Counted from the stretch's first letter, positions 32,121 to 42,540 are shown. The stretch: DNA of 64,000 nt from an uncultured Hyphomonas sp. (GCF_963678875.1 NZ_OY787456.1:1674001-1738000); one strand, 5' to 3'. Made by a program: numbers and translations. The notes: a model not told the origin generated them from the sequence alone.

Positions 32121-33071
32121 ATGACCAAACTCGCTTTCATTTTTCCTGGCCAGGGCAGTCAGGAAATCGGCATGGGCAAGGCCCTTGCGGATGCCTATCC
32201 GGCCGCCAAAGAGGTCTTCCAGGCCGTCGATGATGCGCTCGGTCAGAAGCTGTCGGACCTGATGTGGAACGGCACGATCGAGGAGCTGACGCTGACCTCA
32301 AACACCCAGCCCGCGCTGATGGCGCATTCGCTGGCCGCGATGAAGGCGCTGGAAGCCGAATTCGGCATTTCGGCAAAGGACGCTGCCTTCGTGGCCGGGC
32401 ATTCGCTGGGCGAGTATTCCGCGCTGGCCGCCGCCGGATCGCTGACGATTGCCGATACGGCGCGCCTGCTGCGCATTCGCGGCAACGCCATGCAGTCGGC
32501 TGTCCAGCCGGGTGAGGGCGCCATGGCCGCGCTGCTGGGCGCCGATGTGGACCAGGCTGAGGCTGCTTGCGCTGCCGGCCGCGAAACAGGCGGCGCGTGC
32601 GAACTGGCCAACGACAACGCTCCCGGGCAGCTGGTCCTGTCCGGTTCCAAGGCTGCGATTGATGCCGCCTGCGAGTGGGCAAAGGCAAATGGCGTGAAGA
32701 AAGCGATGCCGCTGAACGTCTCCGCGCCTTTCCATTGCTCGCTGATGCAGCCTGCAGCAGACGCGATGGCCGAAGCGCTGGCCAGCACGGACATCAAGGC
32801 GCCGGTCGTGCCGGTGGTCGCCAATGTCTCCGCCTCGGCCGTCACCGATCCGGAAACCATCCGCCAGAACCTCGTCGCGCAGGTCACAGGACGTGTCCGC
32901 TGGACCGAGAGCGTGCAGTTCATGGTCGCGGAAGGCGTCGACACGACGGGCGAAGTTGGCAACGGTAAGGTGTTGACGGTCATGCAGCGCCGCATCGAAA
33001 AATCACTGAACGGCTTCATCCTCGGGTCTCCTGAGGACCTGGAAGCCTTCGCACAAGCCTTGAAGGGATAA
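32121..33071 (+). CDS. fabD: Malonyl-CoA-ACP transacylase FabD
   Basis: A 316-residue malonyltransferase that loads malonate onto ACP. The active serine S95 is in GHSLGEYS, the N-terminal motif is FPGQGSQEIGMGK, and the catalytic histidine is in VSAPFHCSLMQPA. The ATG at 32121 follows an AGAATCGCCG stretch with modest ribosome-site character. It heads the block fabD-fabG-acpP-fabF and diverges from rpsF. Confidence 0.97.
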   Translation: MTKLAFIFPGQGSQEIGMGKALADAYPAAKEVFQAVDDALGQKLSDLMWNGTIEELTLTSNTQPALMAHSLAAMKALEAEFGISAKDAAFVAGHSLGEYSALAAAGSLTIADTARLLRIRGNAMQSAVQPGEGAMAALLGADVDQAEAACAAGRETGGACELANDNAPGQLVLSGSKAAIDAACEWAKANGVKKAMPLNVSAPFHCSLMQPAADAMAEALASTDIKAPVVPVVANVSASAVTDPETIRQNLVAQVTGRVRWTESVQFMVAEGVDTTGEVGNGKVLTVMQRRIEKSLNGFILGSPEDLEAFAQALKG

Positions 33072-33075
33072 TCCC

Positions 33076-33813
33076 ATGTTCACACTCTCCGGCCGTACGG
33101 CCCTCGTCACGGGCGCTTCCGGCGGTATCGGCAGCGCGATTGCGAAAGCCCTGTCGGAAGCCGGCGCAAAGGTCGTCCTGTCCGGCACGCGCGAAGGCGT
33201 GCTCAATGAGGTGGCCGCGACGCTGCCCGGCGAAAGCGCTGTTGTGACCTGCAATCTGTCCGATCCGGAGGCCGTCGACGGCCTTGCCGCGAAAGCGGAA
33301 GAGGTAATCGGGCCGCTCGATATTCTGGTCGCGAATGCGGGCATCACGCGCGACAAGCTGCTGATGCAGATGAAGGATGACGACTGGAACGACGTGATCA
33401 ATGTCAATCTCGGGTCCTATTACCGCCTGACGAAGAGCGTCGTGCGGGGCATGATGAAGCGCCGCCATGGCCGCATCATCGGCATCACGTCGGTCGTCGG
33501 CGTCACGGGAAATCCGGGGCAGACGAACTATTGCGCGTCCAAGGCGGGCATGATCGGATTTACCAAATCGCTGGCCCAGGAAGTCGCCAGCCGTGGCATT
33601 ACGGCCAACGCGATCGCGCCCGGTTTCATCGAATCGCCGATGACGGATGTGCTGCCCGAAGCGCAGAAGAGTTCGCTTCTCGGGAGAATTCCGGCTGGCC
33701 GGTTGGGGCAGGGTGCGGATATTGCTGCAGCTGCGGTATATCTGGCATCTGACCAAGCCGCTTATGTTACGGGGCAGACGCTGCACGTAAATGGCGGTAT
33801 GGCCATGATCTGA
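33076..33813 (+). CDS. fabG: 3-oxoacyl-ACP reductase FabG
   Basis: A 245-residue SDR that reduces 3-oxoacyl-ACP with NADPH. The cofactor motif is TGASGGIG, the NAG motif is VANAGITRD, and the catalytic set is S139, Y152 and K156 (NYCASKAG, with Cys where Ala or Ser is usual). It begins four bases after fabD. Confidence 0.97.
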   Translation: MFTLSGRTALVTGASGGIGSAIAKALSEAGAKVVLSGTREGVLNEVAATLPGESAVVTCNLSDPEAVDGLAAKAEEVIGPLDILVANAGITRDKLLMQMKDDDWNDVINVNLGSYYRLTKSVVRGMMKRRHGRIIGITSVVGVTGNPGQTNYCASKAGMIGFTKSLAQEVASRGITANAIAPGFIESPMTDVLPEAQKSSLLGRIPAGRLGQGADIAAAAVYLASDQAAYVTGQTLHVNGGMAMI

Positions 33814-33925
33814 TAGGCACAGTTCACAGCTATACAAGGGCTTGGCGGTCCGGATAACTGTGTGCTAGGCGCAACACAATGGTTCGGGTTTCGGGCCATT
33901 CCTCAGGCATTTAAGAGAGGTAAGC

Positions 33926-34159
33926 ATGTCTGACGTTCTTGAACGTGTTAAGAAAATCGTTGTCGATAATCTCGACGTGGAAGGTGACAAAGTTGTCGAA
34001 AGCGCGAGCTTCATTGATGACCTTGGCGCAGACTCGCTGGACCTCGTCGAGCTGGTCATGGCTTTCGAGGAAGAATTCAATATTGAGATCCCGGACGATG
34101 TGCAGGAGTCCATCCGCACTGTCGGTGACGCCGTGACCCATATCAAGGCTCACATCTAA
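33926..34159 (+). CDS. acpP: Acyl carrier protein
   Basis: A 77-residue acidic ACP with the phosphopantetheine attachment serine S37 in GADSLDLVEL. It has its own upstream gap of about 110 bases, in which TTGGCG at 33842 and GCTAGGC at 33864 could form a promoter of the kind seen in related alphaproteobacteria (weak). acpP often has separate, strong expression. fabF follows 25 bases downstream. Confidence 0.98.
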   Translation: MSDVLERVKKIVVDNLDVEGDKVVESASFIDDLGADSLDLVELVMAFEEEFNIEIPDDVQESIRTVGDAVTHIKAHI

Positions 34160-34184
34160 GACATCCTGGACAAGAGGGGTCTTC

Positions 34185-35471
34185 ATGTCTGACCGCCGCG
34201 TCGTCATCACCGGTATTGGTATTGTTTCGCCGCTCGCGGCGACACGGGAAGCCACATGGGAACGGCTTATTGCCGGTAAGTCGGGGGCCGGACGTATTGA
34301 TACGTTCGATCCTGAGGACATGCCCTGCAAGATCGCTTTCCAGGTGCCGTGGGCAACGGGCCGTGGCGGCGGAGAGGGGGACCCCGAAGCGTTCGATTCG
34401 GAAAAGTTTGTCTCTAAAAAAGAGATGCGCCGGATCGACGAATTTATTCTCTACGCCCTCGCGGCGGCTGAGGAAGCTGTCGAAGACGCCAACTGGCGGC
34501 CCGAGGATGAAGAAGAGAAGGAGCGCACTGGTGTCCTGATCGGCTCGGGCATCGGCGGCCTCGAATCCATCTATGAAACGGCGGTCACCCTGCACGAGCA
34601 TGGCCCGCGCAAGGTCAGCCCGTTCTTTATCCCGTCTGCCCTGATCAACCTCGCCTCCGGCCAGGTCTCGATCAAGTATGGCTTCAAGGGCCCGAACCAT
34701 TCCGTGGTGACGGCCTGTGCGACGGGCGCGCACGCCATCGGCGACTCGTCCCGCCTCATCAAGTACGGCGATGCCGACGTGATGATCGCAGGCGGTTCCG
34801 AAGCCGTGATCGGCCGTATCGGCATTGCAGGTTTCTGCGCTGCCAAGGCCATGTCGACCAATTTCAACGACACGCCTGAAAAGGCCTCGCGTCCTTACGA
34901 CAAGGATCGTGATGGCTTCGTCATGGGTGAAGGTGCGGCAGTCCTGGTGCTCGAAGAGTATGAGCACGCCAAGGCCCGCGGCGCGAAGATTTACGCCGAA
35001 GTGTCCGGCTACGGCCTGACCGGCGATGCTTACCACATCACGGCGCCTGCAGAGGGCGCCGAGGGCGGCTACCGGGCCATGAAAATGGCTCTCAAGAACT
35101 CCGGCATCGATCCGACCGAAATCGACTACGTCAACGCACACGGCACCTCGACGCCGAAAGGCGACGAAGGCGAAGCTGGCGCTGTCGAGCGCGCGTTCGG
35201 GGAGCATGCAAAGAACATCTCCATGTCGTCGACCAAGTCGGCCGTGGGGCACCTGCTCGGTGCAGCTGGTGCGATTGAAAGCGCTTTCTGCGCGCTTGCC
35301 ATCCGCGACCAGGTGATGCCGCCGACACTGAACCTCGACAATCCGAGCTTCGAGACGGTGATCGACCTTATCCCGCACAAGGCCAAGAAGGGCCGGGTGC
35401 GTGCCGCCATGTCGAACAGCTTCGGGTTTGGCGGAACCAATGCCAGCCTCGTCCTGCGCGAGGTGAAGTAA
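34185..35471 (+). CDS. fabF: 3-oxoacyl-ACP synthase II FabF
   Basis: A 428-residue KAS II, the elongating condensing enzyme. The triad is C178 in VTACATGAH, the histidine in NAHGTSTPKGD and the histidine in KSAVGHLLGAAGA. The glycine-rich GFGGTNASL end is intact. Position after acpP is conserved. Confidence 0.97.
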   Translation: MSDRRVVITGIGIVSPLAATREATWERLIAGKSGAGRIDTFDPEDMPCKIAFQVPWATGRGGGEGDPEAFDSEKFVSKKEMRRIDEFILYALAAAEEAVEDANWRPEDEEEKERTGVLIGSGIGGLESIYETAVTLHEHGPRKVSPFFIPSALINLASGQVSIKYGFKGPNHSVVTACATGAHAIGDSSRLIKYGDADVMIAGGSEAVIGRIGIAGFCAAKAMSTNFNDTPEKASRPYDKDRDGFVMGEGAAVLVLEEYEHAKARGAKIYAEVSGYGLTGDAYHITAPAEGAEGGYRAMKMALKNSGIDPTEIDYVNAHGTSTPKGDEGEAGAVERAFGEHAKNISMSSTKSAVGHLLGAAGAIESAFCALAIRDQVMPPTLNLDNPSFETVIDLIPHKAKKGRVRAAMSNSFGFGGTNASLVLREVK

Positions 35472-35484
35472 GTCCCTTTCCGGA

Positions 35485-35517
35485 TTCCTGCACCGTGCGT
35501 AGGCTGCGGTGCAGGAA
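35485..35517. repeat. Perfect 11-bp hairpin between fabF and mltG
   Basis: TTCCTGCACCG (35485-35495) pairs with CGGTGCAGGAA (35507-35517) around an 11-base loop. There is no T-run after it, so it may slow or process the message rather than end it. Confidence 0.6.
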
Positions 35518-35538
35518 ACCCGCTGATTGAGGCTGCAC

Positions 35539-36567
35539 ATGAAATTCCTGAAGGGACTCCTGTCGCTGATCATCCTGGCCATTGTGGTTGGCGGGGCCGC
35601 CGCCGGTGTGGGCTGGATCTGGATGCAGGATGCGCTGAACCGCGATGGGCCTCTGACGGAAGATGTCGTCTTCAGGGTGGAGCAAGGCGAAGGCCTGAAC
35701 AGTGTTGCCGCCCGGCTCGAAACAGACGAGATCATCCGGGATGCGAAGCTGATTCGTCTCAAGGCGAAGCTCGAGAAAACCGAAACCGACATCAAGGCCG
35801 GCGAATTCAAGATCGAGCGCGGGGCGAGCATGGTCGAAGTGCTGCACACGCTGATCGAAGGCAAAGGCGTGCTCTACAAGATCACCCTGCCGGAAGGACG
35901 GACAACGGCGCAGCTCCTGAAAGTCATCGAGGCCGACCCGGTGCTGGTCGGCGATATGCCTGAAGGGGAAATCCCGGAAGGCTCGCTCCTTCCGGACACG
36001 TACCTGTTTGATCGCGGCATGACCCGGAGTGACCTGATTCAGCTGATGCAGGACAAGCAGGCCGAATTGCTGGACGAACTCTGGCCGCAGCGCGATCCGG
36101 ATATTCCGGTAGAGACACCCTATGAAGCCGTCATCCTCGCTTCCGTGGTCGAGAAAGAGACGGGCCTCGTGGAAGAGCAGCCGGAAATTGCTGCCCTGTT
36201 CACCACGCGCCTGAAGCGCGGCATGCGGCTGGAAAGTGACCCCACCATTATCTATGGCGTGTCGCGCGGCGAGCCGCTGTACAATGCGAGGGGCCAGCGC
36301 CGCACACTGCGCCGGTCCGAGATCGACACGAAGACCGACTGGAACACCTATCAGATCGATGGCCTGCCGAAGACGCCCATCTGCAATCCGGGACGCGGCG
36401 CTATCGAGGCAGTCCTGAATCCGCCGCATACAGAATACATATTTTTTGTCGCAGATGGCAAAGGCGGGCATCTCTTTGCCAAGACGCTGGCAGAGCACAA
36501 TCGCAATGTCGCGGCCTATCGCGCCTATGAGCGGAAAGAAATCGCACGGGAGCGGGCAGCGGAATGA
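35539..36567 (+). CDS. mltG: Endolytic transglycosylase MltG
   Basis: About 342 residues with an N-terminal membrane helix (FLKGLLSLIILAIVVGGAAAG) and the YceG/MltG domain. The catalytic glutamate lies in ILASVVEKETG, and the family signature DPTIIYGVSRG and PGRGAIEAVLNPP are present. MltG cuts nascent glycan strands and sets their length. The ATG at 35539 has GAGG upstream and is preferred to TTG at 35527. It overlaps yicC by 4 bases. Confidence 0.95.
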   Translation: MKFLKGLLSLIILAIVVGGAAAGVGWIWMQDALNRDGPLTEDVVFRVEQGEGLNSVAARLETDEIIRDAKLIRLKAKLEKTETDIKAGEFKIERGASMVEVLHTLIEGKGVLYKITLPEGRTTAQLLKVIEADPVLVGDMPEGEIPEGSLLPDTYLFDRGMTRSDLIQLMQDKQAELLDELWPQRDPDIPVETPYEAVILASVVEKETGLVEEQPEIAALFTTRLKRGMRLESDPTIIYGVSRGEPLYNARGQRRTLRRSEIDTKTDWNTYQIDGLPKTPICNPGRGAIEAVLNPPHTEYIFFVADGKGGHLFAKTLAEHNRNVAAYRAYERKEIARERAAE

Positions 36568-37451
36568 GTGTACTTTCGGGGATGACTGGCTTTGCCCGCG
36601 TGGCGGGAGAGGCCGAGTGGGGCAGCTGGGCCTGGGAAGCGAAGAGCGTCAACGGCCGCGGCCTCGACGTGCGCGTGAATTACCCACCCGGCTTCGAGGC
36701 GCTGGAACGCGCGATCAAGACTGCCGCGCCGAAGCATTTCCAGCGTGGCTCCCTGCAGGTGGCGCTACGGATCGACCTTGCCGCCGGCTCGGACGACATG
36801 GCGGTGAATGAGCCTCTGCTCGACAAGCTGATCGGCGTGGTGGACGGTCGTGCCCAGACGGCGATGACCGCGGATGCGGTGGCGACGCTGATGACTCTGA
36901 AGGGCGTGGTCGAAGCAGGCACTTCGAACCTTCGCGATCTTGGTAGCGACGAGGCCATCACGAAGATGCTCGCAGAGACCGGCGAGGCGGCCTTGCTGGC
37001 GTTGCAGGCTGAGCGTCTGCGCGAAGGTGAGGTTCTGTCGGGGCTTCTCTCAAATCTGGTACAGGGAATGGACGACCTTACGGTGCAGGCCGAACACCTT
37101 GCCGCGGAACAGCCGGGCCTCCTGAAGGCGCGTCTCACGAAGCAACTCGACGAACTGGATCCGGATGGCCGGGTAGACCGCGAACGCATGGCCGCAGAAA
37201 TCGCCCTCAGCGCCGCCAAGGCGGATGTCCGCGAAGAGCTGGACCGTCTCAGCGCCCATTTCGTTTCAGCGCGGGAGCTGCTCGCAGGCGGCTCCCCGGT
37301 GGGCCGGAAACTCGACTTCCTCGCCCAGGAACTGAACCGCGAAGCCAATACGCTCTGCTCGAAATCAGTCAGCCTCGATTTGACGAATGCGGGACTCGGT
37401 CTCAAAGGACTTATCGACCAGTTCAAGGAGCAGGCCGCCAATGTCGAATAG
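36564..37451 (+). CDS. yicC: YicC/YloC family endoribonuclease
   Basis: A 295-residue protein with the YicC N-terminus (MSVLSGMTGFARV, WEAKSVNGRGLDVRVN) and the C-terminal DUF1732 block (GRKLDFLAQELNREANTLCSKS, with SVDLTNAGLGLKG-like end). Recent work assigns endoribonuclease activity to the family. It overlaps mltG by 4 bases and gmk by 11, so all three are coupled in translation. Confidence 0.95.
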   Translation: MSVLSGMTGFARVAGEAEWGSWAWEAKSVNGRGLDVRVNYPPGFEALERAIKTAAPKHFQRGSLQVALRIDLAAGSDDMAVNEPLLDKLIGVVDGRAQTAMTADAVATLMTLKGVVEAGTSNLRDLGSDEAITKMLAETGEAALLALQAERLREGEVLSGLLSNLVQGMDDLTVQAEHLAAEQPGLLKARLTKQLDELDPDGRVDRERMAAEIALSAAKADVREELDRLSAHFVSARELLAGGSPVGRKLDFLAQELNREANTLCSKSVSLDLTNAGLGLKGLIDQFKEQAANVE

Positions 37452-38094
37452 CGGACACCCCAAAGACAGCGGCAAGCGGCGCGGCCTCATGCTGGTCCTG
37501 TCCAGCCCGTCCGGCGCTGGCAAGACGACGCTTGCCCGGAAGCTGATCGACGAATTCCACGATGTGAAGCTGTCTGTGTCGGCCACGACCCGTGCACCGC
37601 GACCGGGGGAAGAAGACGGCAAGGATTACTTCTTCCGGAGCGTGGAAGACTTCCACGGCATGATCGAGCGGCGCGAATTCCTTGAATGGGCGCACGTCTT
37701 TGACAAGTATTACGGCACGCCGAAGGCCGATACGGTCGCCCGGCTGGATGCTGGAGAGGACGTACTGTTCGATGTGGACTGGCAAGGCGCCGATGCGCTG
37801 CACGACCAGATGCCGAACGATGTTGTTTCGGTCTTCATCCTGCCGCCAACCATCAGCGCGCTGGAGCAGCGCCTGGCGGCGCGGCCGGGTTCCACGCCGG
37901 AAATCGTTGCGCGCCGCATGGAAGATGCCAAGCGCGAGATCATGCACTGGCGGCGGTACAATTATGTTATCATCAATGATGATCTTGAAGTGGCCTATCA
38001 ACGACTGCGCCGGATCCTTCTGGTGGAACGCCTGAAACGCCTGCGCCAGCTGGACCTCGAAGACCATGTCCGCCGGTTGCTGGGCGAGGTCTGA
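37441..38094 (+). CDS. gmk: Guanylate kinase
   Basis: About 217 residues, converting GMP to GDP with ATP. The P-loop SSPSGAGKTTLARK, the GMP-binding SATTRAPRPGEEDGKDYFF and the lid region RRMEDAKREI are intact. The start at 37441 lies inside the yicC end (11-base overlap), in keeping with the yicC-gmk pairing common in bacteria. Confidence 0.97.
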   Translation: MSNSGHPKDSGKRRGLMLVLSSPSGAGKTTLARKLIDEFHDVKLSVSATTRAPRPGEEDGKDYFFRSVEDFHGMIERREFLEWAHVFDKYYGTPKADTVARLDAGEDVLFDVDWQGADALHDQMPNDVVSVFILPPTISALEQRLAARPGSTPEIVARRMEDAKREIMHWRRYNYVIINDDLEVAYQRLRRILLVERLKRLRQLDLEDHVRRLLGEV

Positions 38095-38176
38095 TCCACA
38101 AGAGCGCTTGACTTGGCAGCGTCATTGATGACGCTCCGGCTTTGAGCGGCATTTGAACCATCCGACAGGCACCTGA

Positions 38177-38362
38177 ATGACTGATCCCGGAGATCCGAAG
38201 CCAGACCTGCCCGAACGTGCGCCTGCGCGCCCCGTGTGGCTGTTCTGGCTGATCCCGATGGCGTTGCTGGTCGGCGTGGTCTGGTATGTGCTGAGGGGTG
38301 ACAGGTCGCCTGAGGCGGCCGCAGAGACCGCCGCTGTGACTTCGGACATTCCGTCCCAATGA
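38177..38362 (+). CDS. Small single-pass membrane protein, hypothetical
   Basis: A 61-residue protein: a proline-rich, charged N-terminus (about 18 residues), one hydrophobic helix (VWLFWLIPMALLVGVVWYVL), then an alanine/glutamate-rich tail. No family is recognised. It lies 82 bases after gmk and ends directly before a strong bidirectional terminator, which supports it as a real last cistron. The ATG has no strong ribosome site. Confidence 0.55.
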   Translation: MTDPGDPKPDLPERAPARPVWLFWLIPMALLVGVVWYVLRGDRSPEAAAETAAVTSDIPSQ

Positions 38363-38392
38363 AAAACCCCGCAGCGAGCGCTGCGGGGTTTT
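38363..38392. terminator. Bidirectional terminator between small ORF and icd
   Basis: A perfect 14-bp inverted repeat AAAACCCCGCAGCG/CGCTGCGGGGTTTT with a 2-base centre. Its A- and T-rich ends serve both the plus-strand gmk block and the minus-strand icd gene. Confidence 0.9.
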
Positions 38393-38416
38393 CCTTTATC
38401 CGGTGTGCCGGAAGGA

Positions 38417-39637
38417 TCAGGCCTTCGACATCGCCTTTTCGAAATTCTCGGCGACCTTCTCGATGAAGCCTTCGGTGGTCAGGTAGCCCTGATCCGGACC
38501 CACGAGCAGGGCGAGGTCTTTCGTCATGAAGCCGGCTTCGACGGTCTCGACGATAGTCTTTTCCAGCGTTTGCGCAAACTCGCGGACTTCTGGTGTTCCG
38601 TCCATCCGGCCGCGATGGTCGAGGCCTTGCGTCCAGGCGTAGATCGAGGCGATCGAGTTGGTCGAGGTCGCTTCGCCTTTCTGGTGGTTGCGGTAGTGGC
38701 GCGTCACGGTGCCGTGTGCGGCCTCGGCTTCGACCGTGTTGCCATCCGGGCTCATCAGCACGGAGGTCATCAGGCCGAGCGAACCATAGCCCTGTGCGAC
38801 CGTGTCGGACTGGACGTCGCCGTCATAGTTCTTACAGGCCCAGACATAGCCGCCGGACCATTTCATGGCGGCTGCCACCATGTCGTCGATCAGGCGGTGT
38901 TCGTAGGTGCCGCCGAATTCTGCGAACTTGTCGGCGAACTCGGTGTCGAACACTTCCTGGAAGATGTCCTTGAAGCGGCCGTCATAGGCTTTGAGGATGG
39001 TATTCTTGGTCGACAGGTAGACCGGCCATTTGCGCTGCAGGCCGTAGTTCATGCTGGCGCGGGCGAAGTCACGGATCGACTCGTCGAGGTTGTACATGCC
39101 CATCGCGATGCCGGAGCTCGGGAAGTCGAACACTTCGAATTCCTTGCTGTCGGAGCCGTCGGAAGCTTCCCACTTCATGGTCAGCTTGCCTTTGCCCGGC
39201 ACGAGGAAGTCGGTGGCCTTGTACTGGTCGCCGAAAGCGTGACGGCCAACAACGACCGGACGGGTCCAGCCCGGCACGAGGCGCGGGATGTTCGAGATCA
39301 CGATCGGCTCGCGGAACACGACGCCGCCGAGGATGTTACGGATCGTGCCGTTCGGCGAACGCCACATCTTCTTCAGGCCGAATTCTTCCACGCGGGCTTC
39401 GTCCGGCGTGATCGTCGCGCACTTCACAGCCACGCCGTATTGCTTGGTGGCATTGGCGGCGTCGATGGTGATCTGGTCGTCCGTCTCGTCGCGCTTCTGG
39501 ATCGACAGGTCGTAATACTTCAGGTCAACATCGAGATAGGGGTGAATCAGCTTGTCCTTGATAAGCTGCCAGATGATGCGGGTCATTTCGTCCCCGTCCA
39601 TCTCGACGATCGGGTTCTTGACCTTGATTTTCGACAT
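38417..39637 (-). CDS. icd: NADP-dependent isocitrate dehydrogenase
   Basis: A 406-residue enzyme of the eukaryote-like homodimeric subfamily (type II), which makes 2-oxoglutarate and NADPH in the citric acid cycle. The start MSKIKVKNPIVEMDGDEMTRI, the substrate segment SPNGTIRNILGG, the metal-binding DDMVAAAMKWSGGYVWACKNYDGDVQSD (split by reading) and the AAHGTVTRHY motif are all typical. It is monocistronic. Confidence 0.97.
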   Translation of the reverse strand: MSKIKVKNPIVEMDGDEMTRIIWQLIKDKLIHPYLDVDLKYYDLSIQKRDETDDQITIDAANATKQYGVAVKCATITPDEARVEEFGLKKMWRSPNGTIRNILGGVVFREPIVISNIPRLVPGWTRPVVVGRHAFGDQYKATDFLVPGKGKLTMKWEASDGSDSKEFEVFDFPSSGIAMGMYNLDESIRDFARASMNYGLQRKWPVYLSTKNTILKAYDGRFKDIFQEVFDTEFADKFAEFGGTYEHRLIDDMVAAAMKWSGGYVWACKNYDGDVQSDTVAQGYGSLGLMTSVLMSPDGNTVEAEAAHGTVTRHYRNHQKGEATSTNSIASIYAWTQGLDHRGRMDGTPEVREFAQTLEKTIVETVEAGFMTKDLALLVGPDQGYLTTEGFIEKVAENFEKAMSKA

Positions 39638-39714
39638 GTTTGGAAGTCCTTGCGCTTGTAATGTTCTGGCAGGCCTATAGCAGAGCCCGGGCAGGCGTCA
39701 AAACAGGTTAAGAC

Positions 39715-40476
39715 ATGGCAGATCTACGCAGCCCGGCAATCATTCTCCACTCGCCTCAATTGGGTGAAAATATCGGCGCTGCTGCCCGAGTTATGCGCAA
39801 CTTTGGTCTTACGGATCTGCGCCTCGTCACGCCGCGCGATGGCTGGCCGAATCCGGCCGCGGACACGATGTCAGCGGGCGCGTTCGACGCGGGTGTGAGC
39901 GTCACTGTGCATGAAACACTACAGGATGCGCTGGAAGGCATCACCTGGCTCGCCGCCGCCACAGCCCGCCTGCGGGGCATCGAGAAGCGGGTGGGGGATG
40001 CGCAGGGTGCGGCGGAGGTTGCACATGAGCGGCTCGCCACCGGCAAATCGGCAATCATGTTCGGGGCGGAAAAGTCCGGACTGCCAAATGATGCAGTTGC
40101 GGTCTCCGATTTCCTGATGACCTATCCGGTGGATGTGGATTTCAAGAGCCTCAACCTCGCTCAGGCGGTCTGTGTGTTCTGTGCGGAGTGGGGGAAGCTG
40201 GCCATCGGGCCGCGCGCCGACGAGGGGGACAACAAGGCCGGCCTGGGAGACCTTGCTCCGCGCGACGAGCTTTACCGCATGTTCGAACACTTCGAGGAAG
40301 AGCTTGAAAGAGCAGGATATTTCTTCCCGCCGGAGAAGACGCCGCTGATGAAGGACAACCTCCGCGCGGCGCTGATCCGGGCGGACTGGACGCGTCAGGA
40401 AGTGCAGACCTTCCGGGGTGCGATCAAGGCGCTGGCGCTCGGCCGGGGCAAGGCGCGGGTTATCCGTGAAGACTGA
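39715..40476 (+). CDS. trmJ: tRNA/rRNA methyltransferase TrmJ (SpoU family)
   Basis: A 253-residue SPOUT methyltransferase. The N-terminus SPAIILHSPQLGENIGAAARVMRNFGL holds motif 1, IMFGAEKSGLPND motif 2 and FKSLNLAQAVCVFCAEW motif 3. TrmJ-type enzymes 2'-O-methylate tRNA position 32. The C-terminal extension (EELERAGYFFPPEKTPLMKDNLR) is TrmJ-like. The next gene begins 11 bases before its stop. Confidence 0.9.
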   Translation: MADLRSPAIILHSPQLGENIGAAARVMRNFGLTDLRLVTPRDGWPNPAADTMSAGAFDAGVSVTVHETLQDALEGITWLAAATARLRGIEKRVGDAQGAAEVAHERLATGKSAIMFGAEKSGLPNDAVAVSDFLMTYPVDVDFKSLNLAQAVCVFCAEWGKLAIGPRADEGDNKAGLGDLAPRDELYRMFEHFEEELERAGYFFPPEKTPLMKDNLRAALIRADWTRQEVQTFRGAIKALALGRGKARVIRED

Positions 40477-41689
40477 TCGAGTCGCTGTCATCGGCTCCGG
40501 CCCGGCGGGCCTGATGTCCGCTGAAGTGCTGTCAGACGCCGGGGTGGGCGTCGACATTTACGAGTCGATGCCGAGCGCCGGGCGCAAATTCCTGATGGCC
40601 GGCAAGAGCGGACTGAACATATCCCATACCGGATCAGGGCATGACTTCCTGATGCGCTATCATGACTATAGCGGACTATTCCATGATCATATCGGATCAT
40701 TCGGACCGGACGACGTGACCGCCTGGATGGACGGCCTCGGCATGCCGGCACATGTCGGTCCGACAGGGCGAATCTTCCCGCAATCGATGAAGGCGTCTCC
40801 CTTGCTCCGTGCCTGGTTGAGGCGGCTGGCAGAGCAGGGCGTGCGGCTTCACCTGAAACACCGCTGGACCGGCTGGACGCCGGATGGTGCGCTCAAATTC
40901 GATTCGCCGGAGGGCGAGGTCACCGCCCGGCCTGCCGCGACCGTGTTCGCGCTCGGCGGCGGCAGTTGGCGGCGGCTGGGATCGGATGGCGCATGGACCA
41001 GTCTGTTCGGTCAGGCGGGAATCGAAGTGGCGCCTTTCCGGCCGTCCAATTGCGGCTTCACGGTCGACTGGTCGGATCGGATGCGGGAGCAGTTTGCCGG
41101 TGCGCCGGTCAAGGGTGTGCAGCTCTCGGCAGGCGGGCAGGCGACGCGCGAGGAATTCGCGGTCACATCGCGCGGTGTGGAGAGCGGCGGTGTCTACACG
41201 CTCTCCGCTACCCTTCGCGATGAGATCGAAGCCACCGGTAGCGCGACGCTTTCAATTGACCTGTTGCCGGATCTGGACGCGGCGGAGATCACGCGCCGGC
41301 TGGAAGGAGCACCGGCGAAGCAGTCCCTGTCCAACCGGCTTCGCAAGGCGCTGAAGATCACAGGTGTGAAGGCTGCGCTGCTGTTCGAGTGTGCGGAGCG
41401 TGAGGCGCTGAACGATCCGGCGCGCGCGGCGGAAGCGATCAAGGCGCTGCCGCTGAAGCTGACGGGCACGGTGCCGCTGGACGAGGCAATCTCGACGGCG
41501 GGCGGTGTCACGTGGAATGCGCTGGACGATCAGCTGATGCTGAAAGCAAAGCCCGGCCATTTCTGCGCGGGCGAGATGATCGCGTGGGATGCGCCAACGG
41601 GCGGCTACCTGATCACGGCCTGCATGGCGACAGGCCGGGCAGCCGGACGCGGCGCGCTGGATTGGATCGCACGCCGCGCCTCGGACTAG
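40466..41689 (+). CDS. BaiN/HI0933-type FAD-binding flavoprotein (TIGR03862-like)
   Basis: About 407 residues. The FAD-binding GxGxxG region is VAVIGSGPAGLMSAEVL, followed by the SAGRKFLMAGKSGLNISHT block characteristic of the HI0933 family, and a C-terminal TAGGVTWNALDD and GYLITACMATGRAAGRGA. The function is not established; relatives are putative NAD(P)/FAD oxidoreductases. The GTG at 40466 overlaps trmJ by 11 bases. Confidence 0.88.
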   Translation: MKTDRVAVIGSGPAGLMSAEVLSDAGVGVDIYESMPSAGRKFLMAGKSGLNISHTGSGHDFLMRYHDYSGLFHDHIGSFGPDDVTAWMDGLGMPAHVGPTGRIFPQSMKASPLLRAWLRRLAEQGVRLHLKHRWTGWTPDGALKFDSPEGEVTARPAATVFALGGGSWRRLGSDGAWTSLFGQAGIEVAPFRPSNCGFTVDWSDRMREQFAGAPVKGVQLSAGGQATREEFAVTSRGVESGGVYTLSATLRDEIEATGSATLSIDLLPDLDAAEITRRLEGAPAKQSLSNRLRKALKITGVKAALLFECAEREALNDPARAAEAIKALPLKLTGTVPLDEAISTAGGVTWNALDDQLMLKAKPGHFCAGEMIAWDAPTGGYLITACMATGRAAGRGALDWIARRASD

Positions 41690-41695
41690 TCCGGA

Positions 41696-42460
<765 letters not shown>

Positions 42461-42540
42461 TTGATTTCCTCCTTAGGGGTGCTTTTCCAAGAGCTAGAAG
42501 TGTTTCCCCAACGTCGCGCAAGCACGGTTTTGGCGGGCTT

